Notes: generated by a model from the sequence alone, not told the origin. 64,000 nucleotides of DNA from M3007 sp032115775 (GCA_032115775.1 JAUMBL010000060.1:9852-73851); one strand, 5' to 3'. Positions 33,309 through 42,518 are shown, numbered from the stretch's first letter. Numbers and translations are program-made.

Positions 33309-34082
33309 CTATGGAATAAATCGAGTGTCGTTATGATATTCAAGAAAGTTCCGCCCTGGCAAAAATTTCGTTGGTAATATTATTGATTGCTCATGGTACC
33401 TCAAGAATAAATCGTTGATTTGAGGCTTGTCTTTTTCGCTAAACAGTTTTGAAGATATCCTGATTGTGTACTCAGGGGTAATGGTTAATAAGCCGCACTC
33501 AAAAGCCTTATCGTGCAGTGGATTTATTGATATTCCATTAGACGGATTCAACCGGTTATTAGCATCTACGCTCCAGGGTATAATATGTCCGGCGATCAAA
33601 AGAGACGGATTTTGAATTCCAGTAATGCAACAGGTGAAGTTGTAAGAGGCCAAAACCATGTTTCGAAAGAAAGATTGCTGAAGTCTTGCTTTTACCATTT
33701 GATCTCGTGTATTACCTACTTGAGGAAAATCAATATCCGACACATTCGCTTTGGTCTCTACATTCGATTTTTGAAAATTTGCTTTCAAAATTTCGCTCTG
33801 AAAAGATAATTCATCTAAATTTTCAAAAAACTCAGCCCATATCTGTTTGTCTAGGTTACTGGCGTTAGAAGCACCTTTAATTCCTCTAATTTTCAGTGTA
33901 GGATCGAGGCTCGCAAGATTTACAAGTTTGTATGCAACAGCATTGGGGGTTCTTCCAATTAGGTTGGCAAAATGGACTATCTCGGGATTTCTGCTGTGTA
34001 GCTTGCCGAATGGGATTTGGCAATATAAATTTACGGCTAGGATGAGCTCCTCCCTGCTCCAGGGTGTTTGACCTTTTTTCAT
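33309..34082 (-). CDS. Solitary HNH endonuclease (restriction-endonuclease-like)
   Basis: This 257-residue protein has a C-terminal HNH domain: CCITGIQNPSLLIAGHIIPW, then NRLNPSNGISINPLHDKAFE, with the first His, central Asn and final His in place. The N-terminal ~60 residues (WSREELILAVNLYCQIPFGK and the FANLIGRTPNAVAYKLVNLA helices) resemble a DNA-binding module found in HNH restriction endonucleases. No methyltransferase is adjacent. The gene is strikingly AT-richer than both neighbours, with AT-rich codon choices, which points to acquisition by transfer. It may be an orphan restriction enzyme or part of a defence island now reduced to one gene. Confidence 0.8.
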   Translation of the reverse strand: MKKGQTPWSREELILAVNLYCQIPFGKLHSRNPEIVHFANLIGRTPNAVAYKLVNLASLDPTLKIRGIKGASNASNLDKQIWAEFFENLDELSFQSEILKANFQKSNVETKANVSDIDFPQVGNTRDQMVKARLQQSFFRNMVLASYNFTCCITGIQNPSLLIAGHIIPWSVDANNRLNPSNGISINPLHDKAFECGLLTITPEYTIRISSKLFSEKDKPQINDLFLRYHEQSIILPTKFLPGRNFLEYHNDTRFIP

Positions 34083-34161
34083 TTGAGCGTCTATTTACTT
34101 GTTAGATACTTATCTAATGCCGTACCAGGCCCGAATCACTTTTTTTGTCTCTTTTTCACCC

Positions 34162-35691
34162 TCATCCCCGCCCCGACCCAATCACCCGGCGGTCATACCA
34201 AAACACCGCCAACGCGGAAAAAAGCCCCAGGCCTGCAAACCCGGCCCACATAATTTCCGGCTTAGAGACGCCCTCCGGGCCAAAATACCCATACATCTGC
34301 CCGGATAAAATACCGCCAAACAGATTGCCCAGCGCGATACACCAGTAAAAATACCCCATGTACATCGCTACTTTGTCGGGCGGCGCGATCCGACCGGTGT
34401 ACTCTTTGGCTTTTGGACTGGCCATCATCTCGCCGAAGGCAAAAATCACCACCCCGGCGAACACCATCCAGCCCGTAGTGCCAAATATCAACACGGAAAA
34501 ACTAACCGCCGTAATCAGCACGCCCCAAAAAATCGTGGTAAAAGGCTTCAGGCGCGTCACCAGATAGGAAACAAATACCTGGAACAGAATAATCGCGCCG
34601 GCGTCGAAGTTGATCATATATTCCGGATTCACCTGACCAGGCGTCGCCATGGCCTTATTGAGCGAATCCGCCCAGGCCGGCAAGCCTACCGCCCGGAAGA
34701 ACCCGGTAAAGGCCGACAGGACATCGCTCGTATCCGTGAAATCGCGAATATACAAAGGCAGCGTATAAAATAATTGGTTGAAGCAGGTCCAAAAACCCGA
34801 CATCATCAGCAAAAAAAGCCCGAATCGCCAGTCGCCCAACTGCATCGGTTGGCGGTACCAGACAGGATTATTGCGATTTTTGACCAGAAAATCATAACCG
34901 AAGTTCAAGACGACCCAAATTGCCGAGATCAACAGGATATGGTTCCAATTGAAATTTTCGCCTTTCGCATATTTGGATCCCAACACCAGAAAAGCCAACA
35001 GACCAAACACAAACAGGAAAAAACGGCCGTTGCCCAGCACCTCCACCATATCGGAAAGCACCTTTTTCAGCGTACGGCGGTCGGCGGCAGCCGTTTCGGC
35101 AGAAGGGTCTTTAAAGAAGAAGAACAGGATGATAAAATTGAGCGCAATCCAGCCGGAGGACGCCATGAACACGTACTTCCAGTCCCAGCCGCGCACCACG
35201 CCGGCTACAATCGGCCCCAAAAATCCGCCGATATTCACCATCATGTAAAAAATACCAAAGCCCATGGAAGCCGTGCGCTCGCTCGTCATCTTAGAAATAG
35301 AGCCGACTACCACCGGTTTGAACATCGCCGCGCCCATCGCCACCAGCATAAAAGCCAGGAAAAAAGTGGGGAAGGTCTTGAACTGTCCGAGTAAATAATA
35401 CGCCGGGGTCAATACCAGAAAAGCCGCCAACAGCATTTTTTTGTAGCCGTAGCGATCGGCCAAGGCGCCGGTCACCACCGGAAACAGGTACAGAAAGAAG
35501 GTAACCACCCCCTGCAGCACCCCGCGATCCTGGTCTGAAAATCCCAGCCCGCCTTCCGACACTTTTCCGGTGATATACAGCGAAGAGACGGCGAAAAAGC
35601 CGTACCAAGCCATACGTTCAAAAATCTCCATGGTGTTCACGGCCCAGAAGGCGCCGGGGAACTCGCGCAATTTGATGTTGTTATTTCCCAT
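34162..35691 (-). CDS. Proton-dependent oligopeptide (POT)-type MFS transporter
   Basis: This 509-residue, roughly 12-14-helix inner-membrane protein has the POT motif region EIFERMAWYGFFAVSSLYIT in helix 1, which corresponds to the ExxERFxYY proton-coupling motif. It also has a GALADRYGYKKMLLAAF loop and a FGIFYMMVNIGGFLGP segment. It probably imports di- or tripeptides with protons; the exact substrate is not predictable. The family match is good, although Met replaces the usual Phe in the ERF position. No partner genes lie alongside. Confidence 0.85.
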   Translation of the reverse strand: MGNNNIKLREFPGAFWAVNTMEIFERMAWYGFFAVSSLYITGKVSEGGLGFSDQDRGVLQGVVTFFLYLFPVVTGALADRYGYKKMLLAAFLVLTPAYYLLGQFKTFPTFFLAFMLVAMGAAMFKPVVVGSISKMTSERTASMGFGIFYMMVNIGGFLGPIVAGVVRGWDWKYVFMASSGWIALNFIILFFFFKDPSAETAAADRRTLKKVLSDMVEVLGNGRFFLFVFGLLAFLVLGSKYAKGENFNWNHILLISAIWVVLNFGYDFLVKNRNNPVWYRQPMQLGDWRFGLFLLMMSGFWTCFNQLFYTLPLYIRDFTDTSDVLSAFTGFFRAVGLPAWADSLNKAMATPGQVNPEYMINFDAGAIILFQVFVSYLVTRLKPFTTIFWGVLITAVSFSVLIFGTTGWMVFAGVVIFAFGEMMASPKAKEYTGRIAPPDKVAMYMGYFYWCIALGNLFGGILSGQMYGYFGPEGVSKPEIMWAGFAGLGLFSALAVFWYDRRVIGSGRG

Positions 35692-35797
35692 GTGTTGCGG
35701 TTAGGTGCAGGTGAAAGATGTTCGCCAAAGGCAAAAATAGGCAGGAAAATCTCCTGTATCCAATAATTCCCTAAAAATGGAATGATACAAGCAAATT

Positions 35798-37006
35798 TCA
35801 CCAATTAATCAACAACCGTTTTTTCCGGCCGGCCTGATTGAACAGCCCAATCTGGACGCCGGAACGCCCGGCGGATTTATTCACCAATCCAATCTGAATG
35901 CCGGAAAGCCGCGCTGTTTTGTTCACCAATCCAATCTGCGCGCCGGCAACGCTGTCCGATTTGTTGAACGAGCCCAACTGCAAACCGCGCAGCGACGCAG
36001 CACGGTTATGTACACCCGCTACCTGCATGCCGGATACTTGTGCGGCCATATTGACAATACCGGCAAGCTGGGCGCCCTCGACGTTTCCACCCACTTCATT
36101 CAAAACTCCGGCAACCTGCATGCCGGAGACCTGCCCGTGCAGGATATTGACGACGCCGCCCACTTGGATTCCCGACAGGTTTTCTTGGGTGAAATTCGCA
36201 ATACCGCCAATCTCCAGCGCCTCCACGTTGTGCGATACGCCGGCAATCAAATTGAGCGACCAGCGGTTGCTCACCTCTGCGCTCAAGGCCCGATTGGTTC
36301 CGATGGTCGGCAACAAGGAAATCTGCATCTGACGAGACAGGGGCGCCCGCACATTCCAGCGCTCCCACGCGCGAACGCCGGTGCGGAAAAAGCGCTCGAT
36401 TTGCACGCCGGCTACCTGCACCGCTTGCCTGCCGTCGGAATCTTCCGGTCGAACCGAAGGCGGAATGGGGTCTATCCGAAGTTCCAGATTTTGGAATCGA
36501 GGCGACACAGACTCCACGCGCAACAACGTATCGCGGTAGCTCAATTTGGATACCACGATCTCCGAGCGCCTGCGTACTTTCAGTTGGTAATAGCCATCTG
36601 CATCGGTCGTGGTCGCGCGCAGTGTTTTCTTATCGTAAATGGTCGCGTCGGAGATGCGGCGCCCGGTTGCCGGGTCTTTCAAATATCCGTGTATTTCCCC
36701 GGCAGGATGTTTTAAACGCTTTATAATCAAATAATTGCCATTAGGCTTAAATTGGTATGCATCGCCCAAAATAGCGTACAGCACCTCCCGAACCGTCCAG
36801 TCGGTGACCTGGAGTGTCGCACGGGCGTCCGGGGCGATAATTCCTGCATTATATGACCACTCAAACTGACCCAGGCGCGCGATTTCCGTCAATGCCGCAA
36901 GGATCGGCGTATCCTGAAAACGCACCGCAATGCGCCGATCCAGCATATCCGCGGCCACCGCTTCGCCGGCAAAAAGCGCTAAAAAAAGAAAGCAATTAAA
37001 CCTCAT
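35798..37006 (-). CDS. STN-domain protein with carboxypeptidase-like domain and G-x-Q-x-G repeats
   Basis: A 402-residue protein when started at the ATG at 37006 (MRFNCFLFLALFAGEAVAAD, a signal peptide); an in-frame ATG at 37069 would overlap fecR. Residues ~22-95 are an STN (secretin/TonB short N-terminal) domain (IAVRFQDTPILAALTEIARL). Next is a carboxypeptidase-regulatory-like beta sandwich (GYLKDPATGRRISDATIYDK). From ~260 to the end are about eight imperfect repeats of the form SGMQVAGVxN / GxQIGLxNKxA, like the Leptospira LA_2272-type surface repeats. It occupies the position where a TonB-dependent receptor normally follows FecI/FecR, but no barrel or plug is present. Confidence 0.75.
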   Translation of the reverse strand: MRFNCFLFLALFAGEAVAADMLDRRIAVRFQDTPILAALTEIARLGQFEWSYNAGIIAPDARATLQVTDWTVREVLYAILGDAYQFKPNGNYLIIKRLKHPAGEIHGYLKDPATGRRISDATIYDKKTLRATTTDADGYYQLKVRRRSEIVVSKLSYRDTLLRVESVSPRFQNLELRIDPIPPSVRPEDSDGRQAVQVAGVQIERFFRTGVRAWERWNVRAPLSRQMQISLLPTIGTNRALSAEVSNRWSLNLIAGVSHNVEALEIGGIANFTQENLSGIQVGGVVNILHGQVSGMQVAGVLNEVGGNVEGAQLAGIVNMAAQVSGMQVAGVHNRAASLRGLQLGSFNKSDSVAGAQIGLVNKTARLSGIQIGLVNKSAGRSGVQIGLFNQAGRKKRLLINW

Positions 37007-37046
37007 CCGTACGATTTCATTTCCGCTGACGTCGGTATATAGACAC

Positions 37047-38039
37047 CTATTCCGGGGCACAAGCTGCACCCTTCAGCAAATAGCCTGCATTGTTTTTGTC
37101 TATTTCAAAAGAAAATGAATCGGCAATGATTTCCAATATCCGCGCCAGTTCCAAATCCGAAAAGCGCGCAGTCAGCAGACAATCCAATTGCCCGGGATTT
37201 TCCACCGCGATCGAGGCGCCATACACCGCTTCGAGGCGGCGGATTACACTTCGCAGCGGCGTACCGGAAAAAACAAACTGCCGGTTTTGATAAGACAAAA
37301 AATTGGGATCTTGGGCGTCATTTTTACGCATACTCTCGTCTTCGTGCCGAAAAGTGACGCTTTCGCCGGCCTGTACGATCACCGATTGCGCCGGTGATTG
37401 CAGGCGGACGCGCCCTTCCGTCACCGTCACCGTCACCAGGGCGGTATCCGTCAAATTATCCACGTTGAAGGCCGTGCCGAGCACGCTGATTTCCAGATTG
37501 CGCACCGCTACGGTGAACAGGCGGGCGGAATCGGGTTGTACCTTGAAAAATGCCTCGCCTTGCAGCTGCAGCCGACGGGCGTCCCGCTGAAAGTCGCGCG
37601 GGAAATGCAATACAGAGGCCCGGTTCAGCGTGACTAAAGTGCCGTCTGAAAGGGTGTCTTGCACCGGCGTTTTTCCGGCGATCAGGGTTTCCTGTCGCTG
37701 GATGGGGCCGAAGAAAATCCAAGCGGCCACAAGCAGCGCCATTGACGCCGCCGCCGCCATGAAAAAAGGCAATATGCGCCGGGAGGCGCCGTTCTGCTTG
37801 CCCGAATGAATGCGGCGCTTCACCTGTACAAGCGCCTTTTCCGTATCAAAGGAATGACCACCGGGAGCAGCCACGAGGCGCCCGCCGGCCTGCCATATTC
37901 TGCGCATCTCCTCTGCATACGCTTGATTGGCGGCCGCTTCCGACAGCCAGCGATCCAGTTCGGCAGCCTCCTCCCGCAGGAGTTCACCGGCGAAAGATTT
38001 GGCGAGCAATGCGTCTATGTCTGTATTAAAATCAGCCAT
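37047..38039 (-). CDS. FecR-type anti-sigma / sigma regulator
   Basis: This 330-residue membrane protein has a cytoplasmic N-terminus (LDRWLSEAAANQAYAEEMRR), one membrane helix (FFMAAAASMALLVAAWIFFG), a periplasmic FecR domain (VQDTLSDGTLVTLNRASVLH, then GEAFFKVQPDSARLFTVAV) and the Bacteroidota C-terminal DUF4974-like domain (FVFSGTPLRSVIRRLEAVYG). It begins 3 nt after the sigma factor stop. In known systems FecR-like proteins relay a signal from an outer-membrane TonB receptor to the sigma factor; here the STN repeat protein downstream is the likely interaction partner. Confidence 0.92.
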   Translation of the reverse strand: MADFNTDIDALLAKSFAGELLREEAAELDRWLSEAAANQAYAEEMRRIWQAGGRLVAAPGGHSFDTEKALVQVKRRIHSGKQNGASRRILPFFMAAAASMALLVAAWIFFGPIQRQETLIAGKTPVQDTLSDGTLVTLNRASVLHFPRDFQRDARRLQLQGEAFFKVQPDSARLFTVAVRNLEISVLGTAFNVDNLTDTALVTVTVTEGRVRLQSPAQSVIVQAGESVTFRHEDESMRKNDAQDPNFLSYQNRQFVFSGTPLRSVIRRLEAVYGASIAVENPGQLDCLLTARFSDLELARILEIIADSFSFEIDKNNAGYLLKGAACAPE

Positions 38040-38042
38040 AAT

Positions 38043-38657
38043 TTAAAAAAACGGATATGCATCCAGCCTGATAAAAAAATCCACGATGATCGCCGCCCCC
38101 CAAATCAGAAATTCGGACAGATGGCTGCGCAGGAGCCGAAGCGCTTTACCCATTTGTACCTCCACCGTTTTCACGGAAAGGTCGAGTTGATCCGCGATTT
38201 CGCGGTATTTTAGATCCTCAAACCGGCTCAATTCAAATATTTTTCGGCATTGGGGCGGCAATTTGTCCAAGGCGAGGGCCAAAGCGCGTTGAAAATCCGC
38301 TCCAATCAGCGGATCCGACGCATACTGTGCCGCCGGGATGTTGTCTTGTATTTCAAGCGGTTCCCGTCGGTTTCGATGGTCGCGTATCCAGTTCAAACAC
38401 CGGTTATACACCATTTTATATAGATAAGCTTTTAAGGTCCACTGGATGTTCAATTGCGCGCGTTGCTCCCATATTTTTACAAACACCGCCTGCACAATCT
38501 CTTCTGCGTCATCGGGATCGCCGTCGAGCGTGCGCTGAGCGTACCGACAAAGCGGCTGGTAATACGCGCGGAACACGGTATCAAAGGCCGCTTCATCGCC
38601 GAGACGCAGCGATTCCAGCAGGGCGGGTTCGTTTGTATAGACTGTTTTTATAGACAC
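38043..38657 (-). CDS. FecI-like ECF sigma factor (Bacteroidetes type)
   Basis: This 204-residue sigma-70 protein has region 2 (CRYAQRTLDGDPDDAEEIVQ and the helix with KAYLYKMVYNRCLNWIRDH) and region 4 (KIFELSRFEDLKYREIADQL, then SVKTVEVQMGKALRLLRSHL). It ends in a short hydrophobic tail (LIWGAAIIVDFFI), which is unusual for a soluble sigma factor. It heads a three-gene operon with fecR and the STN repeat protein. A deleted MITE lies 38 nt upstream of its start and may influence the promoter. Confidence 0.92.
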   Translation of the reverse strand: MSIKTVYTNEPALLESLRLGDEAAFDTVFRAYYQPLCRYAQRTLDGDPDDAEEIVQAVFVKIWEQRAQLNIQWTLKAYLYKMVYNRCLNWIRDHRNRREPLEIQDNIPAAQYASDPLIGADFQRALALALDKLPPQCRKIFELSRFEDLKYREIADQLDLSVKTVEVQMGKALRLLRSHLSEFLIWGAAIIVDFFIRLDAYPFF

Positions 38658-38695
38658 GTATCAATGCGGATACCCTTATCGGATCGGAAAAAAAG

Positions 38696-38771
38696 GTACG
38701 TACTTAAGCGGTTACGTCCCATTCAAAAATGGATCCTTTTTTGTCTCAGACGCGACCGGCTAAGTAGTTAC
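38696..38771 (-). mobile_element. Internally deleted MITE copy 5 (~76 bp)
   Basis: One end is intact (CCGGCTAAGTAGTTAC at 38756-38771, preceded by GGATCC...GTCTCAGACGCGA). The other end is a degenerate GTACGTACTTAAGCGG at about 38696, and the middle of the 162-bp element is missing. No 8-bp duplication was recognised, consistent with an older copy. Confidence 0.8.
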
Positions 38772-38931
38772 CATTTTTTTTGAGAAAGACATAAGGGTAC
38801 AAAGGCCGTCTTGTGTCTTAGGAACAAGATGTTTCTTTCCGGCGCAGATAGGTAAAAATTTTATTGCAAATCCGAACCCGGCTTTAGGTACAAATTCATC
38901 ACAAATATATTCACAACTAAACACTCGAACT

Positions 38932-39546
38932 ATGAAAAAGTACTTTTTGGCATTGATCGCTTTGGGATGCCTGACGAACGCGCTACGCGCACAAACGGAA
39001 ACGCTATTCGGCAATGCCCGCGTGCGCGGCGCGTTTGCGGCGCCGATTGTGGAATGGGGCCTGAAGGATGGTATTGCAACGGCCGGCGGAGGCGGCGCCG
39101 CCATCGTACTCGGCAACGGATTTTTGGGCGCGTATGGAATGGGAAGTACGGACTTCCGGGAGTTTTACAACACCGGCAATCTTGAATCGCTGCGCCTGGC
39201 TCACGGCGGATTGTGGATAGGAAGCGCGATGCGGGCGCACAAACTGATTCACCTGTACGGCAGCGCCCGCATCGGATGGGGCGTCCTGGACGTTGACCTG
39301 AACGATATCCCGGGCGCTAACCAGGATGATTATTCGGACGAAGTATTCGTACTCACGCCGGAGATCGGCCTGGAACTGAACGTCTCCAAGTGGCTGCGCC
39401 TCAACAGCGCCGTAGGATACAGGCACGTCGGCGGAATATTCCCGAGCCAATCATTTAGCAATAACGATTTGCGCGGCCCCATCATGTCCGTGACGGCGCG
39501 AATAGGTTGGTTTGGAAACGGCCCGAACCGGGAAGACCGGTGGTAA
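38932..39546 (+). CDS. Small secreted or outer-membrane protein of unknown function
   Basis: This 204-residue protein has a clear signal peptide (MKKYFLALIALGCLTNALRA, then QTETL). The mature sequence is Gly-rich with alternating hydrophobic strands (GAAIVLGNGFLGAYGMGSTD, LNSAVGYRHVGGIFP) and ends in MSVTARIGWFGNG, suggesting an 8-stranded outer-membrane barrel. I do not recognise a named family. It is divergent from the fecI operon, with the deleted MITE between them, and converges on ftsH. Confidence 0.65.
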   Translation: MKKYFLALIALGCLTNALRAQTETLFGNARVRGAFAAPIVEWGLKDGIATAGGGGAAIVLGNGFLGAYGMGSTDFREFYNTGNLESLRLAHGGLWIGSAMRAHKLIHLYGSARIGWGVLDVDLNDIPGANQDDYSDEVFVLTPEIGLELNVSKWLRLNSAVGYRHVGGIFPSQSFSNNDLRGPIMSVTARIGWFGNGPNREDRW

Positions 39547-39577
39547 TACAAATATAAAACGGGGGTGTGTCAGAAGT

Positions 39578-39669
39578 ATTTCGCCGCCTCCGGCGGCGAA
39601 ATAAAATAATGTTCAGTCGCCTGTTTTTTTGATTTTTTTAGAAAAAATCAAAAAAACAGGCGACTGAAC
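39578..39669. repeat. Composite palindrome E5
   Basis: The GC hairpin is at 39578-39602. The long palindrome at 39611-39669 has arms GTTCAGTCGCCTG and the T7-GA-T7 core. Its left 50 nt match the decayed element E2 almost exactly. It lies between convergent genes. Confidence 0.85.
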
Positions 39670-39723
39670 AAAACGTTTTTTTGTTCAGCGGGTCGTCAAG
39701 GGAATTGTTACCCCTCCATAACA

Positions 39724-39761
39724 GTTGCGGCTGCCCGCTCTTCCGATCGGGCAGCCGCAAC
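39724..39761. terminator. Terminator hairpin after ftsH
   Basis: GC-rich stem GTTGCGGCTGCCCG / CGGGCAGCCGCAAC around a 10-nt loop, 22 nt beyond the ftsH stop on the minus strand. It is a plausible intrinsic terminator or stabilising 3' stem. Confidence 0.65.
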
Positions 39762-39782
39762 ATATTCACAACTTGCAATAGT

Positions 39783-41810
39783 TTACTCCTCCTCATCCGC
39801 CGCCGGCGTTGTTTCGGCTGCACGTGCGCTTTCACCCGGCGTAGGATCTACAAAGGGTCGCTTACCGATCAGATTTTCCAGGTCGGCGCGGTGCAGCACT
39901 TCTTTTTCGAGCAGGGCGTGCGCCAGCGCGTCGAGCTCCTTGCGCTTATCGCGCAGCAGGGATTTTGCACGGGTGTACTGTTGTTCAATCATGCCCTTGA
40001 CCTCCTCGTCTATGAGTTGGGCGGTATGCTCAGAGAAGGGTCGCATGTAGCTGTCGTTTACCATAGACAGGTAGGATACATTCCCTACTTTTTCGCTCAT
40101 CCCGTAGTTGATCACCATTTCATAGGAGAGCCGGGTAATGTGGTCGAGGTCGCTCTGGGCGCCCGTGCTGATTTTGTCAAAGACCACCGATTCGGCGGCG
40201 CGGCCGCCGAGGGTCATGCAGATATCGTCGAGCAGTTTTTCCTTGCGGGTGATATACTGTTCTTTGGGCAGGTATTGGGCGTATCCCAGGGCTGCCAGTC
40301 CGCGCGGCACGATCGTAACCTTGACGAGCGGGTGGGCGTATTCAAGAAACCAACCGCAGATGGCATGGCCCGCTTCGTGGTAGGCGATAATCTGCTTTTC
40401 TTCCGGACTGATGATCTTATTTTTCTTTTCCAGGCCGCCGATCACCTTATCGAGTGCGTAGTTGAAATCGTCCATGTCCACCGCTTTTTTATTGCGGCGG
40501 GCGGCGATGAGTGCGGCTTCGTTGCACACGTTGGCGATATCGGCGCCGACGAATCCGGGGGTCATTTCGGCGAGTGCAATGGACGTGACTTCCGGGCCGA
40601 CCTTGATATTTTTGACGTGTACGTCGAAAATTTGAGCGCGGCCATTGAGGTCGGGGCGACCGATCCCGATTTGGCGGTCGAAGCGGCCGGGGCGCATCAG
40701 GGCGTTGTCGAGAATATCCGGGCGGTTCGTAGCGGCCATGAGGATGACGCCTTTATCGGTGGGGAAGCCGTCCATCTCCACGAGCAGTTGGTTCAGGGTA
40801 TTTTCCCGTTCGTCGTTGCCGCCCTGCATGGCGCCGCGGCCGCGGGCGCGCCCGATGGCGTCAATTTCGTCTATGAAGATAATACAAGGCGCTTTTTCCC
40901 GTGCCTGGCGGAACAGATCGCGCACGCGGGATGCGCCGACGCCCACGAACATTTCCACGAAATCGGAGCCCGAGATCGAGAAGAAGGGCACGCCGGCTTC
41001 GCCGGCTACGGCTTTGGCGAGCAGGGTTTTACCCGTGCCCGGAGGGCCTACCAGCAGTACGCCTTTAGGTATTTTACCGCCCAGCGAAGTGTATTTTTTC
41101 GGATTTTTGAGAAAATCTACGATTTCCATGACCTCCTCCTTCGCCTCGTCCAGTCCGGCTACATCAGAAAACGTGATGTTCACTTTCGTGGTGTTGTCGA
41201 ACAGCGTGGCTTTGGACTTACCGATATTGAAAATTTGTCCGCCCGGACCGCCGGCGCCGCCGCCCATACGGCGGAGGATAAAAATCCAAAGTCCGATGAA
41301 CAGCAACAGCGGCACCAGGTAAGTCAGCAGGGTGCCGGTCCAATTGGTACGGGTTTCGTATTCTTCGTTGACGGGCGTCTTTTTTTCCTTGACAAGGGCG
41401 TCATTCAGGGCTTTAAGTTTCCCTTGCAGCACCTCCGGCGTACCGATGTTAAAGATAAAGTGCGGCTGGTCGGGGTTCAGGTTGCGCGCCTCCGGTTTGA
41501 TGTCTTGGTATTCGCCCTGGCCGAGTTTATCTTTTTTGATATACACGAAGGCTTCTTCATTATTCACCACGACGAGGCGCTCCACGTCCTGGTTCCGCGC
41601 CATTTCAGCGAAGCGGTCGAACGTAATGCGGCGTTCTACGCCGAACATTTTGGTGAGTTGAAGGCCGAGCAACCCGAGGGCGATGATGATATAGATCCAC
41701 GTAAAATTAAACCGCGGCATACCGTCCCCGCTATTGTTGTCGTCGTTGCGGCGCAGCTCGTCGTTGTCCTCGCCGCGTCGTTTATTATTTTTTTGCTCTT
41801 TTTGTGCCAT
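39783..41810 (-). CDS. ftsH: ATP-dependent zinc metalloprotease FtsH
   Basis: This 675-residue, membrane-anchored AAA+ protease degrades misassembled membrane proteins and short-lived regulators. There are two membrane helices (residues ~36-52 and ~158-178) with a periplasmic domain between them. The AAA module has Walker A GPPGTGKT (near 255), Walker B IIFIDEIDAIG and an arginine-finger region (RPGRFDRQIGIGRPD). The zinc site is H478-E-A-G-H482. Charged, low-complexity extensions at both ends (KNNKRRGEDNDELRRNDDNN; AAETTPAADEEE) are typical of Bacteroidota FtsH. rsfS lies 176 nt upstream on the same strand. Confidence 0.97.
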   Translation of the reverse strand: MAQKEQKNNKRRGEDNDELRRNDDNNSGDGMPRFNFTWIYIIIALGLLGLQLTKMFGVERRITFDRFAEMARNQDVERLVVVNNEEAFVYIKKDKLGQGEYQDIKPEARNLNPDQPHFIFNIGTPEVLQGKLKALNDALVKEKKTPVNEEYETRTNWTGTLLTYLVPLLLFIGLWIFILRRMGGGAGGPGGQIFNIGKSKATLFDNTTKVNITFSDVAGLDEAKEEVMEIVDFLKNPKKYTSLGGKIPKGVLLVGPPGTGKTLLAKAVAGEAGVPFFSISGSDFVEMFVGVGASRVRDLFRQAREKAPCIIFIDEIDAIGRARGRGAMQGGNDERENTLNQLLVEMDGFPTDKGVILMAATNRPDILDNALMRPGRFDRQIGIGRPDLNGRAQIFDVHVKNIKVGPEVTSIALAEMTPGFVGADIANVCNEAALIAARRNKKAVDMDDFNYALDKVIGGLEKKNKIISPEEKQIIAYHEAGHAICGWFLEYAHPLVKVTIVPRGLAALGYAQYLPKEQYITRKEKLLDDICMTLGGRAAESVVFDKISTGAQSDLDHITRLSYEMVINYGMSEKVGNVSYLSMVNDSYMRPFSEHTAQLIDEEVKGMIEQQYTRAKSLLRDKRKELDALAHALLEKEVLHRADLENLIGKRPFVDPTPGESARAAETTPAADEEE

Positions 41811-41986
41811 AGTACTTGAAATTCAAATTTTTGGGTAAAACGGATTGGAACGTGTCAGAAACCGATTTTTTGCCGGCCGACCAATTGAATGTGTATCACA
41901 ACAACCCTATAACGCTTTTTATCCCCCCCAGGTTTTTCATATCGGGTGGCACAGGCATTTTTCGATCCCTTTTGCCGGAGAATCCC

Positions 41987-42379
41987 TTACAAATCGGCAA
42001 ACTCCGTGACCCGCGCATCGCTCCACAAGTGCTCCAGTTGATAAAACTCCCTTGTTTCGGGGTAAAAGACATGCACAACCGTATTAAAATAATCCATGAG
42101 CACCCAACGGGCGCCCACGCTTCCCTCCAGGTGAGAGGGCGTCACCGCCATTTCCTCCTTTACTTTTTTATAAACGCTGTCCGAGATTGCTTTGACGTGC
42201 ACGTTGGAATCGCCTTCGCAAATGATAAAAAAATCGGTGGGCGCATCGTCCAGGTGTCGAAGATCGAGCAGTACGATATGTTTGCCTTTTTTATCGCGGA
42301 TACCTTCTACGATCCAATGATTCAGTTGTTCGACGTCGTGGTCGCGTTTTTTTGCGACCGGTGCTACTGTGAAACTCAA
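41987..42379 (-). CDS. rsfS: Ribosomal silencing factor RsfS
   Basis: This ~130-residue protein binds ribosomal protein uL14 and blocks subunit joining when nutrients are scarce. Family features are VEGIRDKKGKHIVLLDLRHL, the APTDFFIICEGDSNVHVKAI segment and the ARWVLMDYFNTVVHVFYPET region near the end. No ATG exists in the open frame upstream of the conserved region; the TTG at 42379 is the most plausible start, and the frame is closed by a stop at 42401-42403. It precedes ftsH on the same strand, and the birA gene is divergent. Confidence 0.9.
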   Translation of the reverse strand: MSFTVAPVAKKRDHDVEQLNHWIVEGIRDKKGKHIVLLDLRHLDDAPTDFFIICEGDSNVHVKAISDSVYKKVKEEMAVTPSHLEGSVGARWVLMDYFNTVVHVFYPETREFYQLEHLWSDARVTEFADL

Positions 42380-42518
42380 ATGATAAAAATTTAATTCAAA
42401 TTAAAGTAAACGCTTCAAAATACGCTGCGTAAAAATGCCGACGTAAAGGTAATTGTTTCTACCTTGCGATTCAAGTTTGGCCTGCGAATTGCGCTACCCA
42501 AACGTTCTTTTACGCTCT

